Below are positions 1-11,685 of a stretch of DNA of 64,000 nt, one piece after another. The notes under the pieces are model-generated. The model ran no database searches and had not been told where the DNA came from. It was given only the letters and a program-made list of their open reading frames with translations. How positions within the stretch are numbered: the stretch's first letter is position 1; every line of letters begins with the position of its first letter. Location of the stretch: the NCBI GenBank assembly GCA_900239685.1, contig OENT01000776.1:1-64000 (forward strand). Direction: 5' to 3'. A program made the position numbers and the translations under genes. The DNA is from Rotaria macrura (lineage: Eukaryota > Rotifera > Eurotatoria > Philodinida > Philodinidae).

Positions 1-1
1 A

Positions 2-181
2 GCCTTTTCTTTTTCAACAACAACACCATCAACAATGACACCATCAACGTCAAGACCTGTGAAACCAAAGCAAAGCATGAACGATGAAAACTCTTCGTCA
101 TATAGTCAAACATTATATACTGTTTGCTGGTTTGTTAAACACATCGGTTATATTTTAAAACAAGCGATCATCAGGCCATAA
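2..181 (+). CDS. Possible 3' end of an unidentified Ser/Thr-rich protein (partial at window edge)
   Basis: An open frame runs from the left edge of the window to a TAA at 179-181, 59 codons in all. The first half is rich in Ser, Thr and Pro (repeats of Thr-Pro-Ser-Thr type, then a Lys/Arg patch), the kind of low-complexity tail often seen in coding sequence. The last part is hydrophobic and may not be coding, because a possible donor occurs near position 120. No family is recognised and the upstream part lies outside the window, so it may be chance. Confidence 0.25.
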   Translation, partial: AFSFSTTTPSTMTPSTSRPVKPKQSMNDENSSSYSQTLYTVCWFVKHIGYILKQAIIRP

Positions 182-542
182 CATCGTATCTCTCTTAAAA
201 TTCGGGTTTTTATTTTCAAAATATTTACTCGTAATGCTAGAAATAATTAGATCTCTTGTCCAATAAATCAGCTAGTCTTTATATCACTTGCATTCAAAAG
301 AATTAAAATACTGCGTCTGAGAGGGAACAAACTAATTAAGATGTGTTCATCAATACTTGATAAACTTCGATCTAAATTATGAAATTTCAAACGTACAGAA
401 AAACATTCAGTAGATGTATTCGTCTCACCGAATGATTCATGTCATCTTATCTACTTTGGAAAGCTTTTCGCCATGGCCCTTGTCATGGTTATGTCGAAAA
501 ATGAATTTAATCAAAGCTCCTTGTTTATTGTTTAACGGAATA
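182..542. other. No gene seen
   Basis: AT-rich sequence without recognisable coding, RNA or repeat content. Confidence 0.4.
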
Positions 543-770
543 TTATGTCGGATGTTTCTGAAAAAATTTGACTATCTTCTTGTGGATATCCTGCGATTTC
601 AACTCACTTTGTTTCTTGACATATTCCTGAAAGAGACCACGATTGAATTTCTTTATGCCTAGTTTTAGTCTATGACTTGTTTCTAGAGGAAGATCATGTT
701 CTACTAGACTTTCAATTCTGTGAGAAAGGACTCGTTTTTTTGGAACTTCAACAATGCTATCGAATAGAGT
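543..770 (-). CDS. Unidentified open frame without start codon
   Basis: The minus strand is open for 75 codons from 770 down to a TAA at 543-545. There is no ATG at its 5' end and a stop lies directly upstream, so it could only be an internal or terminal exon. The conceptual peptide is charged (many Lys, Glu, His, Leu) and looks helical. I recognise no family. It lies on the same strand as the VIT-domain exon and about 240 bp downstream of it, but does not resemble the missing part of a VIT domain. It may be a chance frame. Confidence 0.2.
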   Translation of the reverse strand, partial: TLFDSIVEVPKKRVLSHRIESLVEHDLPLETSHRLKLGIKKFNRGLFQEYVKKQSELKSQDIHKKIVKFFQKHPT

Positions 771-1006
771 TTAATGAAGGGTCGGCTGCTGAGTAATGTA
801 ATTTCATAATAACACTTTATACTACATTCCTGTAGATCCATAGATAGTATCGAGTTTTAAATTAGTCGTTAGCAATCTAAATAACACGAACGATAAACAA
901 CATTTAGCACCAAAGTAGAGACTAATGAGAAAAAGGGAAATATAGTTTCGAGAGATAATATTTATAAAGACTCAATGACTTTCATATTCTGGTTACTCGA
1001 ACTCAC

Positions 1007-1259
1007 CAAATCCGCAGATCGATGCTGTTTCAGGTAAGGTAAATTCTAAAGCTCCTTCCAACACTCGATTGTGATAATTTTTAAAGACCATGGTTGTTGC
1101 TACTTGATGTATCAGTGGGAATGTAGCATTTACTTGTTGTTCAATATTTAATTTTATCAATTTTAATGGTGTAGAAGCAGCATCACCAAATTTCCCTTGT
1201 CGACCAAAATACATTGGAAACGACGAGCGGTTAGGATCATTGTTAAAGAGTTCAGTCAT
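1007..1259 (-). CDS. VIT-domain first exon of an ITIH/VWA5-like protein (partial or broken)
   Basis: On the minus strand an exon runs from a likely ATG at 1259 to a consensus donor GTGAGT after 1007 (84 codons plus one base). Its second half follows the start of the vault/inter-alpha-trypsin (VIT) domain: Pro-Leu-Lys-Leu-Ile, a variable beta strand, a Phe-x-Asn before the conserved Ala/Leu-Glu, then a Phe-x-Leu-Pro-Glu turn and Cys-Gly-Phe. Proteins with this domain (VWA5A, ITIH, PARP4 types) continue with more VIT sequence and a von Willebrand A domain. No continuation is visible in the remaining 1 kb downstream, so either a long intron carries the gene out of the window or this is a 5' fragment. 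The open frame extends upstream to 1412 without clear similarity; a more distal start is possible. Confidence 0.55.
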
Positions 1260-1412
1260 ATTAAATACTAAACGTAGTCCTATCGAATCTCGATGAAGCC
1301 AATAATAATCTGAAAAAGAGCATGAGTAAACTTCGTAGTATGATATAAGTATTCCAGTAAGATGTGAGAAAAATTCAGACGAGTTAAACTTTCGCATAAT
1401 TTTTAACTTCAA

Positions 1413-4400
1413 ATAAAAATTGAACTGATGTATTAAAGTAATTAATAAAGAGAATCTTCTTGTCTATTTGTAATGCATTAGTCATTCTGCTGTCCAAGAA
1501 AAATGAGAGGAGTATAACATGGTGTCTCTTTTCATTTATGTGAAAAATTCTTTGTTAAAAACTATGACTGTTCGTAGTCAAATAATTAATATATCTCACT
1601 GATTACTATTAAGAGAGGGTCCAACAGAATACCAGGTATCATGTCCATGGAAAATAATCTGATTTTCGATTTGATCATATGAAAAGAAAGGTGGTACAGA
1701 TTTATAGCTAAATCCAAAATATTAGCTTGATCAGATCATCCCAAGCTGAGTTCTGAAGTACACTTGGATAGAGGGGTCCAAATGGCTAGAGAAAAAATAG
1801 TCATTTTTTGCACTTCTAGTGTGGTACAAAAGCTTTCCGAAATGTCGAACACTAACATCGTGATGACTGTTACAACAAGAAAGAGCACTGCTTTTTTCTA
1901 TTACATCATGCCTTTTTGGACACTACAAACATTATTATGTAGACAAACAAGGACCAGCCAAGTTTTTTTTGTTAAAAGTCCTTAAATTTGAGACGTTTTC
2001 GCAAAGTATTTCGACTCTTTCGACTTCAAAATGGAGATTCCCCGTAACTTTTATCACACAAGAAGATAGCCCAGCAAAACGTGCGTTTTCTGATGCAAAA
2101 ATATCTGAGAAAAACGATACTAAGCTGATTCAACGTTTTGAAACAAAAATACGACTGCATACTTTTTCATGCTAATTATAGGGTACGCTAAAGTATTGTA
2201 TACCTTCGTTCTCCACTATTTGATTTAGAACTGGAGACAGTTTATCTTGACTACGTAATATCTATATCTAAATAAACATTAGTTATTTTGACATATTGGA
2301 AAGAAATCATAATTTTAAAGAAAAACGCTCTGTTTTCGAAAGAAGGATCATTTAGTGAAATGCCTTACTGCTAAAAATGACCAGACTGCTAGATTATTGT
2401 CAAGTACCATGTTAAGATGCCAATGTTTGTGTTTCTAAATCCTATGGCTATTTGTAGTACACCGGCATATCTTTTCTATGGAAAAAACTGCAATATCATT
2501 GGAATAGGCACATTGAATTCTATTGAAGATGTCTTATAATTCAATCAAATTTTGTCGTTTATTATTTAAAATAGTAGTATTTCAAGCAAAGTTTAATATT
2601 GATACCCAATTTGAACAGGATAAGAGAGTATTTGGGATATATACAGTTTTAAGTACAATAAAAAATAAGATAACTCCTGTATTTACTGCAGATATGATGG
2701 TGTTTTTTTGGATAGAAACATTTTTATAGTAATATATTGAAGCTTCTGCCTTCTTTTACCATCAAAATAATACGGCATGAAATAAGAATTATATTTTGGT
2801 ATTCGAATTAAACAATAATGTTTGATATTTAGAGCAAGTTTCCGAGAGATACCTTTGTTTATTTAAATGGAAGTGTCTATAACAGTAATCTACTTATAAT
2901 CATAAATCATCTTAAGCCTTGTAGCACTATGTAGTTATCTTCAATGAAATAATGATGAAAGATACTTGATAAAACGAATAATGGTTGTTCCAATGGTTAG
3001 ATCAGCATTACAATATATAAACGCTGAATAATTTCTATATAGTAACAGTATTTTTAGAAGAATGAATGATTGCCTATAAATATACATTCTTTTTTATTTG
3101 AACATTTCAAACAGAACGATTGCTTTCTCTTCAACAGATGCTCTCATTTTTTATATCTATTATCATCATTCACTTGTAATTTATTTCCGTTTTATCTCAT
3201 TCTCATAATTCAACAGATGCAGACGTTTGTTGAACAAATTTGTTCTATCCACAGTAAATTTTGCTAATCTATCATTTATCTAGAATAACTGAGTGGAACT
3301 CGAAATGCATGTCGTCGAAACTTAAGCATAAATTGTGAGGATGATCCTTTACTTTTGTTTTTTTTCTGTTATAAAGGATAAAGATTAACAAATGAATGAA
3401 CTTCTTTTCTGTAAACAATTACGGGGATTCAAGGAAATAAAAGCCTTTTCGAGATAGATAAAATCATACCAAGAGTTTTAAAATCAAAGAAATGAAGCAG
3501 TAGCTACTGTTCGTTGATTTCAAGGACACCTGATAGTAAACGGGCGTTTTAATTATTCAAGTTTTTTGTCTTTTGGTATTGATCGTATTACGGCAAATGG
3601 CAAAATGTCAGCTTACAGAGATTCACGATCGGAAACAGTACGAAACACTAGTATACATTAGCATTTTTAGGCCATATACAATTGTTTCTGTCCGTCTTAA
3701 CGCTCGATCTGAGATTGCCCTGTTTTATTTTGCATTTTCTCACGTCTCAGGTTATCACACCTATGGTCTCGCTCCGGATGTTGGCGAAAGGGAACCTGAT
3801 AGTTCACGTCCACAACTTTCAGAATGAAAATTTTACTCGATCTAACCGAATAGAAATAATAAAAGTCATAAATTTGATCAATACCAGCTTTGTTAGTAGG
3901 AGAAGGTGCGGATAGCAAAACTCTTTTCTGGCTATAGTATATCTTTATTCTTTAAAGATAAATCATTCATTTATCTTAAAAATATAATGTAATACCGAAT
4001 GATCGCCTCTATTTAAAAACTTTAAGGTTTTATTAATAGTATTCCAGTCAATCTAACCTCGATTGCTAAGATTGTCAACGAAAGTAGTGTCTAAAAAATT
4101 TAATATAAAGCTTCGATTGCAATTTAAATCATCTATTTTCTTCGAAAATTTACGTACATGAGTTTTGTTAACACATGATGTTTTACAATTGACAAACGAC
4201 AAAAAGCGAAAAAAACAGAACGAAGTCACTATTACTTTAAATGCCTATGCTACATGTGAGGTAACCACCTACTAAATGACTAATGTACACATTCGAACCG
4301 AGAAAAAGAGTGATTGCACCACCACGGGTAATATAAAGGGGAGGAAAACAATACGACATGTCGTGGTTATGTGGAAAAAGTCCGCTTGGTAATTTTTATG
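1413..4400. other. Intergenic, nothing recognised
   Basis: About 3 kb of AT-rich sequence. Several 60-85-codon frames on both strands lack domain signals and overlap one another, so I treat them as chance frames. No RNA gene or clear repeat was seen. Confidence 0.4.
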
Positions 4401-4603
4401 GGAATACTTTTTTTATTATGAAAATAATTGCCCCCCTCCCGCTCCATAATAGGCGGCGAGTCTTCTATTAGGTTTTAGCTTGCAAAATTTTTGGACTGAG
4501 CTTTTAATGTAATTTCGAACCCAGAGAGAGTAAAATAAAGCACTAGTGATCGCAAGACCATTTGACATTCCCTCGGTCTTTTCAAAAAAATAACTACAGT
4601 GCC

Positions 4604-5110
4604 CTGGGGTAATTCGGATCATGACTTCAACAGTTTCATGTTGTTTTAGTTCCTTCTCCGTCATCCGACACTATTCAGAGATGAGTTTTGTATTACTGAT
4701 ACTTCAAAGTGTCCTCTATCTATCTGCGAAAGAATCACCGAAAAATGTTGTACTGGAAAAAAGTATCAGCAAAAATGGCAAAAGCCCTGTGAAGCTGATC
4801 CAAATTAACCCATGTGGGTCAACTCGGATCATTCTATTAGTTTGGGTGGGGTAATTCGGATAATTCCAGCCAAAATAGCTGTACTCATATTTCCCCATGT
4901 CCTAGCCCACGTTTTATCAGTGCTTTCAGAATAAAACTATATACCGTTGGATAGCCTGAAGTCTCCTCTGTGGGACCTGAGAATATCTTGATTCATGAAC
5001 AAATCCTCGAAATGAAATATTCATAGCAAATATACCCCTATCACCCACATAAAAAGTCATCTGGGGTAATTCGGATCACTCCAGCTATTTGTCTGGGGTA
5101 ATTCGGATCA
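4604..5110. repeat. Cluster of five copies of an 18-bp word
   Basis: The word CTGGGGTAATTCGGATCA occurs exactly at 4604-4621, 5061-5078 and 5093-5110. Diverged copies lie at 4814-4831 and about 4845-4862. The last four form two pairs, each with about 32 bp between copy starts. The copies carry the peptide-like string Ile-Arg-Ile-Thr-Pro on the minus strand, but no long frame links them. They may be subterminal binding repeats of a DNA transposon or a small minisatellite; no transposase was seen. Confidence 0.6.
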
Positions 5111-5615
5111 CTTTTGTCACTTTGTAGAATTCGAACGCAAGTGTCTATGGTTAAAATATCTTGCGGGTTGGATGTTCTTTGACAGAGTTATTAAAATTTT
5201 AAAAACTTCATTTCCAACTATTTAGTGATTAACGAGGAAAGTAGCTCTAACAGAGCCCGCTTCTCTTAAAAAGCTTTCGGGGTCAAACTATGTCACACAA
5301 AATTTATTCATTTGGCTCAAAGCTAAGAGTTGAGATACTTTCCTTTCCAAAAAAAATCGTTTACCTATCTCCCGTGGCTCAAAATGTGGCCCAAATACAG
5401 TCAAAAACTATATGAAAAATAAGGTGCTTCACAGAATTTCGAATTGAACACTTTAACATCATTAGTTTTCAATGAAACTTTGTGTGTACAAGTGAGCACC
5501 TATACGGTATACTTGGGCTAATTTACACGAGTCCAGCACATTCCATCTTAGTGTTAGCAACTGACATGTTCGGTTCGCACTCATTTCTGTCTATTTCAAC
5601 AGAAATCTCTTCACT

Positions 5616-5956
5616 ACCCAAGCAGACAAGACTTTGGAAACACGCGTTTAAACGCATCAAACGAGAACTGCGATTGCCACCCGTTCACGCCCATAAATAA
5701 AACGCAATAGACGCGTTTCTTGTGTAAAATTGTCGCTTTTTATTTGTGAAAACGCCAAAAAGTTCAGAAATTGAGCGTTTACACGNCGTGTAAACGCTCA
5801 ATTTCTGAACTTTTTGGCGTTTTCACAAATAAAAAGCGACAATTTTACACAAGAAACGCGTCTATTGCGTTTTATTTATGGGCGTGAACGGGTGGCAATC
5901 GCAGTTCTCGTTTGATGCGTTTAAACGCGTGTTTCCAAATTCTTGTCTGCTTGGGT
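5616..5956. repeat. 341-bp near-perfect palindrome with N at its centre
   Basis: Bases 5616-5785 are the reverse complement of 5787-5956, with a single mismatch (5632 against 5940) and one undetermined base, 5786, exactly at the axis. The arms are rich in ACGCG and AAACGC words, unlike the AT-rich flanks. No open frame or transposase is present. It may be a recent fold-back/MITE-type element, or an assembly or sequencing artefact in which a hairpin was read through and closed with one N. No target-site duplication could be assigned. Confidence 0.85.
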
Positions 5957-8265
5957 TGGAGAAAAATAAAATTTCCCACAATGCTAAGAGCTTAATACTA
6001 CATCTAACCATATAATTTTTTTGAAAAGAATTACGCAGTGAAAAGTGGCGTTAGGCCCGTTAGTCCTTTATGAAGTTTTAGTTAGAATCAACTCATTATT
6101 GTTATATTTGAAGTACAAAGTAAAAATACTACAATAGAAGATAAGAAGAAAAAACTACAATTCAACTTTTGCTTTTCAAAAATTGTTTTTGTTCTGTTTA
6201 TTGACATAATTCAAGGAAAAGAAATTTAAAAACAAGAAAACGTTTCTCTTTCACAAGATCCGGATTTTCTTTTACTTGAGGGAGGGCAGGGGGGGTTATT
6301 AAAGCTCCAGCCGGTGTATGTGTCACGTAGTTTGGTGATTAGAATGAAAAATAAATATTAAGTAATTTTGAAAATAGAAATTGATGGGCCTATGTTATAC
6401 TCTGTAAAAGAAAAAAATACAAGAAGTTTAATTGTATTAAGAGAAGCATTAGAAAAATGAATAAAAAGGGAAGTGCATAAGTTACGGTTCTATATGACGG
6501 AATGTTCGTTTGTTAGTTAAATCTTTCAGTGAGAAGGAATAAAAATCAATGTTTCGTAGGGAAGTAAAAAATATAGACAAAGGATTTACTTTGCATGCAA
6601 TATTATTTTGAACTTAACAAATTTATGTAAATGCAATTAGATCATTACTGAATTCGATTCATAACCGTACATACTTTATAAAAAATCATTGATAGATGTT
6701 ATGCAATTGAATCAACCGAGACAATAAGATTAATTATTAGATAGAAAACTCAACATGTACATATCTGAGAAAAATGGTGTATGTATAAAAGAAAGAATAT
6801 ACATCTATGAAATCAGAAAGATGGGTAATCTAATGCAATGAAGTCAAATGCTTTTCTCAACCAAAAACTAGTTTCGTTCATATTTATTAAAAGAAAAGTT
6901 GAACTGAGTTTCTCCGATATAATTTAATTCACCATTTCTTGTTTTCTTTACATGAAGGGAACTCTTGAAATCGTATTGTAAAATGATGAAAACTATGTAG
7001 ATGCGAAAATCTATACTCCGAAAATCAATGTGCTTAATAATTACTTTTATACAAAATGTCTTGACTTCCAAAAATTATTATTACTTAATTTTTGAAAATC
7101 TAGCTTAGATTTTTGGTGAACTACTAATAATATTGTTTAGATTGAAAGTTAAGTTGTTATAATAAATGATTTTGAAATAAAGTTTTCACCCACAACATTG
7201 TTTGTTTTAAATGATTGGCAAAGACGAAAAGCATGTGCTTTTCAGCGCTCAAAGAAAAACATGAGGTTACTCATTGTACAAATAACCAGAATTTTTTTTC
7301 TCTCTTCTCGCTTGATTTTGCAGTCATCTTACAAACAATACATGCATTTTCCTTTGTCATTTCTACCAAAGAAATTATATTGTTACTTTGCAAGGCAAAA
7401 AATCGAAACAATTTCTCCAATACAATTTCGTAGTACATCAGAAACTGCTGTACAATAAAACTACACGTAATTATATAGTTTAGATGAATGAATGAAGGAT
7501 AAAATTCTAATCTTTGCACATCTGAATTAACAAATACTTAAGAAGAGCTTCATCCCCCGCAGAAAATAGATGTTTAGATAAGTGCACATATTGAAACTGA
7601 TCAGAGTCCTCTTTTTTCTGATTTAGTACGATTTATTACAATTTGGATGGCTTTTATGGGTGAAAACAGCGATTTTCTAGAAGTAATAATAGAAATATAA
7701 GAGTTTTTCAGCAATTTTCCCTAGTTATGAGGATGTAAATGAGATAAACAGGCTTGTAAGTAGTCCCTAATGAGAAATACATATACCTTCTGTTTTGAGA
7801 GATTTTCAATTGAATTTTACGTTGATTGTTGCTAGTTCAAAATATGTAAAAGTTAGTTTTGATTGTGTATCCGCTGAACACAGTTAGAATGTACTCTTTG
7901 AGTTAGTAAGAGGAATATATGAGCACTCCATTGTTAATTATGAAAATATATTAGTAAAAATTACTAGTGAAAAGCAACATTTGGTCATCGATAACAATCA
8001 TAGTTTTTAATATCTGTAACGACAATCGATCAAAATGAAACTACTAAAGTGAGGTAATTATCACACTCTTATCCTCATCTTTACCATCAGCCTAGTCGAG
8101 TCTTCTTAGAGTCCTTAATACGTGATGAAATATATTGCAGTATCGGGTCATGAAAATCCTATTGAAATTAACAATTCTTTCATATTTATCACTGATTAAT
8201 TTTTTCATGTTCATAACCGCTTATACATCTTAGAAAATTGTTGGTTTGTTTTCTCAGAATCATAT
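5957..8265. other. Intergenic, nothing recognised
   Basis: AT-rich sequence with a short G-rich tract near 6280-6295. Overlapping short frames at 7198-7519 on both strands show no family signal and were not called. Confidence 0.4.
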
Positions 8266-8600
8266 TTTTGGAAAATTATATACCAACGGATTGCTCTAAT
8301 AGTAGACGAGGCAGCGATAACTGCTGTTTGTTTTGAATAAAAGAAGAGATTTGTATCTAAAAATTTATGTACCATTTTTCTCGAATTTCGACTTTGTGGC
8401 CGCAATAATTGGATAACACTGACATCCATACGCGCTGAGGTCAGAGTTATTGCAGGAAAATTTACCGAGAATCCAAGCAAAATTGAATGTCGAAAAAACG
8501 ATAGATACATTTGTAGACTCAAATCTTTTCTTTCATTTAAAACAAACGATAGTTGCTCTTTACCTTTTATACAGTCTGAAAAATTGGTACTTTACGAGAA
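8266..8600. repeat. Diverged fold-back (inverted-repeat) element
   Basis: The sequence folds around about 8432-8436. The 11-mers at 8413-8423 and 8440-8450 are complementary apart from one base. The GTTTGTTTT at 8326-8334 faces AAAACAAAC at 8539-8547, with similar sequence extending outwards. Both arms encode the same short peptide pattern (Asp-x-Asn-Leu-Phe-Phe) on opposite strands, a by-product of the inverted repeat. Arms are about 150 bp with indels, so the element is old. No transposase. Confidence 0.55.
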
Positions 8601-9107
8601 CCATGATTTTGGGTACTAATTTGTCAATAAATTTTTAAAACAATAACCTTATGAGTCAAAATTTGATGAAAAATTAAGTTAACACAAGACACATGTTGCC
8701 TGAAAATTTTAACCGAACCTGTCAATGATTAACAAAAACTGATTCCTGGGGGGAACCGGGCCTCCCTTAACGAAGACATTAGATATTGTTGAAATTATGA
8801 GTTGATAAAATAGAGATAAGGAAATAAACTAGTCACTTCTTATGGTAGACGTTTTAGATCTCATAGTACGTAAGATTTTCGACACTAATCGTCAATAGTT
8901 AGACGTAAACTCTCATACACAACTTCGACAGCAGAAATACTTATTTCTCTATTATGTTTTTCCGTATTCGCAGGAATCATTCTCGTTTAGGTATCCTCTG
9001 GCGCGTCAACATCTTCCTCATCTTCTAACATCGATTCTGAAGTTGCTATTCAGCATTGGCATTCTATTTCACAGTAGAAAATATAGACTACCCTATCAAA
9101 TCAAAAC
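8601..9107. other. 5' flank of the calpain gene
   Basis: About 500 bp without coding signal; it presumably holds the promoter and 5' UTR of the downstream calpain gene, but no core promoter motif could be assigned. Confidence 0.3.
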
Positions 9108-11685
9108 ATGGGTACAAGTGTGTCTCAGAATAGTTCGCCCGAAAAATCATCAGAAACTGAGAGCACATGGAAATGTCAACAATGTTCATCTGAAAATCCT
9201 CAATCCAATTACCCTAACTGTATTGCATGTGAGGAAAATAATTCGACGCTTTCCAAGTTTCACTCAAATGTTCCTTCAAGCACATATTGGCGATGTGATG
9301 CATGCTCATTCGAAAATCAAGATACTGCTCAAGTTTGTATTTGTTGCGAAAGAAATCGAGTTCGACCGGCAACCGTCTCTTCGACTAATACAAGAATAAT
9401 GTCTGCCATGCGACCCAAATCAGTATCTACTCGTGACCGTCGTGAGAAAGATGCATCAGTTGCCGAAAAAATATTTCGAGATGCGATCTTGTTTTGTCAA
9501 CAGGTATGTAGAAAGTATGATTAATACTCATGCATTGCTGTTTGACTGATTGAAGAATAGACTGACGTTCGTGGATGATGAGTTTCCACCGTCGAATAGT
9601 TCTTTGGGCACACCACATAAGAATCATATACAGCGATGGTTACCCATCACCAATATAGAGCCATCAACAGAGCTTGATATGTATGTAACATGGACTATTT
9701 GTGATTCACCAGAGCCTAGAGATATTCGTCAAGGGGAACTAGGCGATTGTTGGTTGATGGCTGCCTTAGCAATGGTCACTGAACGACCACAGATGCTTCA
9801 ACATATTCTTATGACGAAAACCATAAATCCTGAAGGTGTTTATGTTGTACGTATTTGTCATAATGGCAAATGGATTTCTATCCTTCTTGATGGACATTTC
9901 CCGTGTACTGTAGATAACAGACTAGCTTATAGCCGAGCTGCACGCCGTCAATTATATGTTCCATTGATTGAAAAAGCATGTGCAAAAATATTTGGTTCTT
10001 ACGCAAACTTATCCGGAGGCTCTACATGTGAAGGTCTTCAACTATTAACAGGAGCACCATGTGATCGCATCAATCTTCGACGATCAAACGAAATCTTAGA
10101 TTTTGATATGATTTGGGCCAAGCTTCTATCCGCTTGTGAATCAAAGTAAGTTCGATAGATATACATGTTGTTTTTTTCACTTTGTTGATCAAGTTTCACT
10201 AACAGGAGAAGGGATATAACTGAATGACACTATATTAATGTGATACATTTCATTATTTATTATGATAAAGTATTTATCAGTTTCATATGAGCATACATTC
10301 ATGATTCTCCTCTCCAGAAAATTTTAGGCGTTGCAAAATATTTTCCTTAGCTATAACGTATTGTCATCATGTCTCTATGCTGATCATTCACTTGAAAAAC
10401 GATAAGAAACATTTATTCATGGAATATTCATTCAAAAACACTATTCCATTGAAATAACATTTTCAACATCTAGGCTCTTGATTGGTGCATCGACCAGTTG
10501 TTCAGAAATTGATCATGGACAGTATGACGCCGTTGGATTGAACCCTAATCACGCATTCACAATCTTAGCAGCTAAAGGATTACCAGTCGACGATGCTCGT
10601 TTTCTACTTATTCGTGATCCACATGGAACAAGTAAATATTTAGAACAATCCATCACACCACCCATTCGTACGTATTTACGTGCGATGCATGACGAAATGC
10701 CGAATTCGTCAGGCATGTTCTGGATATCATGGTTCAATTTCTTGCATTTTTTCGATTCAATAACTATATCAACCTATGTGAGTACGCATTATGATATTCG
10801 TGAAGAAGGCCAATTCACTCGATCACCAATAGAATCAGTTCCTGCCTACTATTTTATTGTATCGAAGTGAGTGAAACATTACTATTTTAGTTTGAACTTT
10901 TACATTCTATCCATTTCATAGGACATCGTTGATCACTGTGAGTCTCATTTATCATCGTTCAAGTCGGAAAAATGATAATCGTCATACGCAATCTTTCATT
11001 CTTTGTAATGTAGCAGAAGAAACAAGCAATGTTGGTACAACAGAAGTGATTTTTGAAAGTCGAAATGGCGCATTTACTTACTGGAGTGGTACTTTGTCAC
11101 CTGGTGCCTATGTAATTATTCCGTTCTCAATTAGTTTTTGGAAAAAAAATAACAATCAGAAAGATAAGAGAACAAGATCTTACACTTTGGTCATTCATTC
11201 AAGTGTACAACTCGAAGGTGCATTTCTGTGTGAGCCACCTACTTTGTTAGCAGATTGTATCATAGCTGCGACCATTAAATTTTGTCACCAACAGAAACAG
11301 GTTTGTTCTATGATCTATCTTTTACATTGATGAACATATATAATTTGTCTCCTAGAATTATTTTTCAATATTATATACTACACCATACCATTACGATGCA
11401 AAATTGATCGTTGTTGAAAATCAATTAGTAGATCAACATCTAACAGTTACTATGCTAATGAATGAAGGTGCACATGTTTTTCATTCTCGTAATGCATTTC
11501 GTACTGTTGACTGTATTCCACCACGACATCGACAATTGATTTGCATTCTTGAATGGGATAATCAAGGGAATGAACTGACTAATATGTCATTTTCCACTTC
11601 ACAACAAATCAGTCGAGGTTGGCATCATGCAACACCTCCAATTGAAGTTAAGCAAGGGGATTTGCATTCACCACGACCGTTTTGA
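9108..11685 (+). CDS. Calpain-15/SOLH-like cysteine protease with altered catalytic Asn
   Basis: Five exons join in frame: 9108-9503, 9556-10145, 10474-10866, 10922-11300 and 11356-11685, giving 695 residues. The N-terminus has two RanBP2-type zinc fingers (Cys23, 26, 38, 41 and Cys63, 66, 77, 80). The calpain protease core follows, with the active-site Gly-Asp-Cys-Trp (Cys197) and an Asn-His-Ala-Phe motif (His355). A Phe-Trp-Ile-Ser block and the SOLH C-terminal Pro-Pro-Arg-His-Arg-Gln come later. This order is that of the small-optic-lobes/calpain-15 family, intracellular Ca-linked regulatory proteases, although the protein is shorter than animal calpain-15. The third catalytic residue, Asn in the usual Asn-Pro-Trp-Gly, reads Asp377-Pro-His-Gly here. 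The protease may therefore be weak or inactive. The intron after exon 2 is the only long one (328 bp). Confidence 0.85.

Noticed and set aside
4416..4898. Minus-strand frames carrying repeated Ile-Arg-Ile-Thr-Pro strings
   Set aside because: The repeated peptide comes from the 18-bp DNA repeat; the frames are separate, short and have no domain or splice link.
8211..8638. Two overlapping frames with a shared Leu-Phe-Phe peptide
   Set aside because: The similarity is caused by the inverted repeat read on opposite strands, not by homologous genes.
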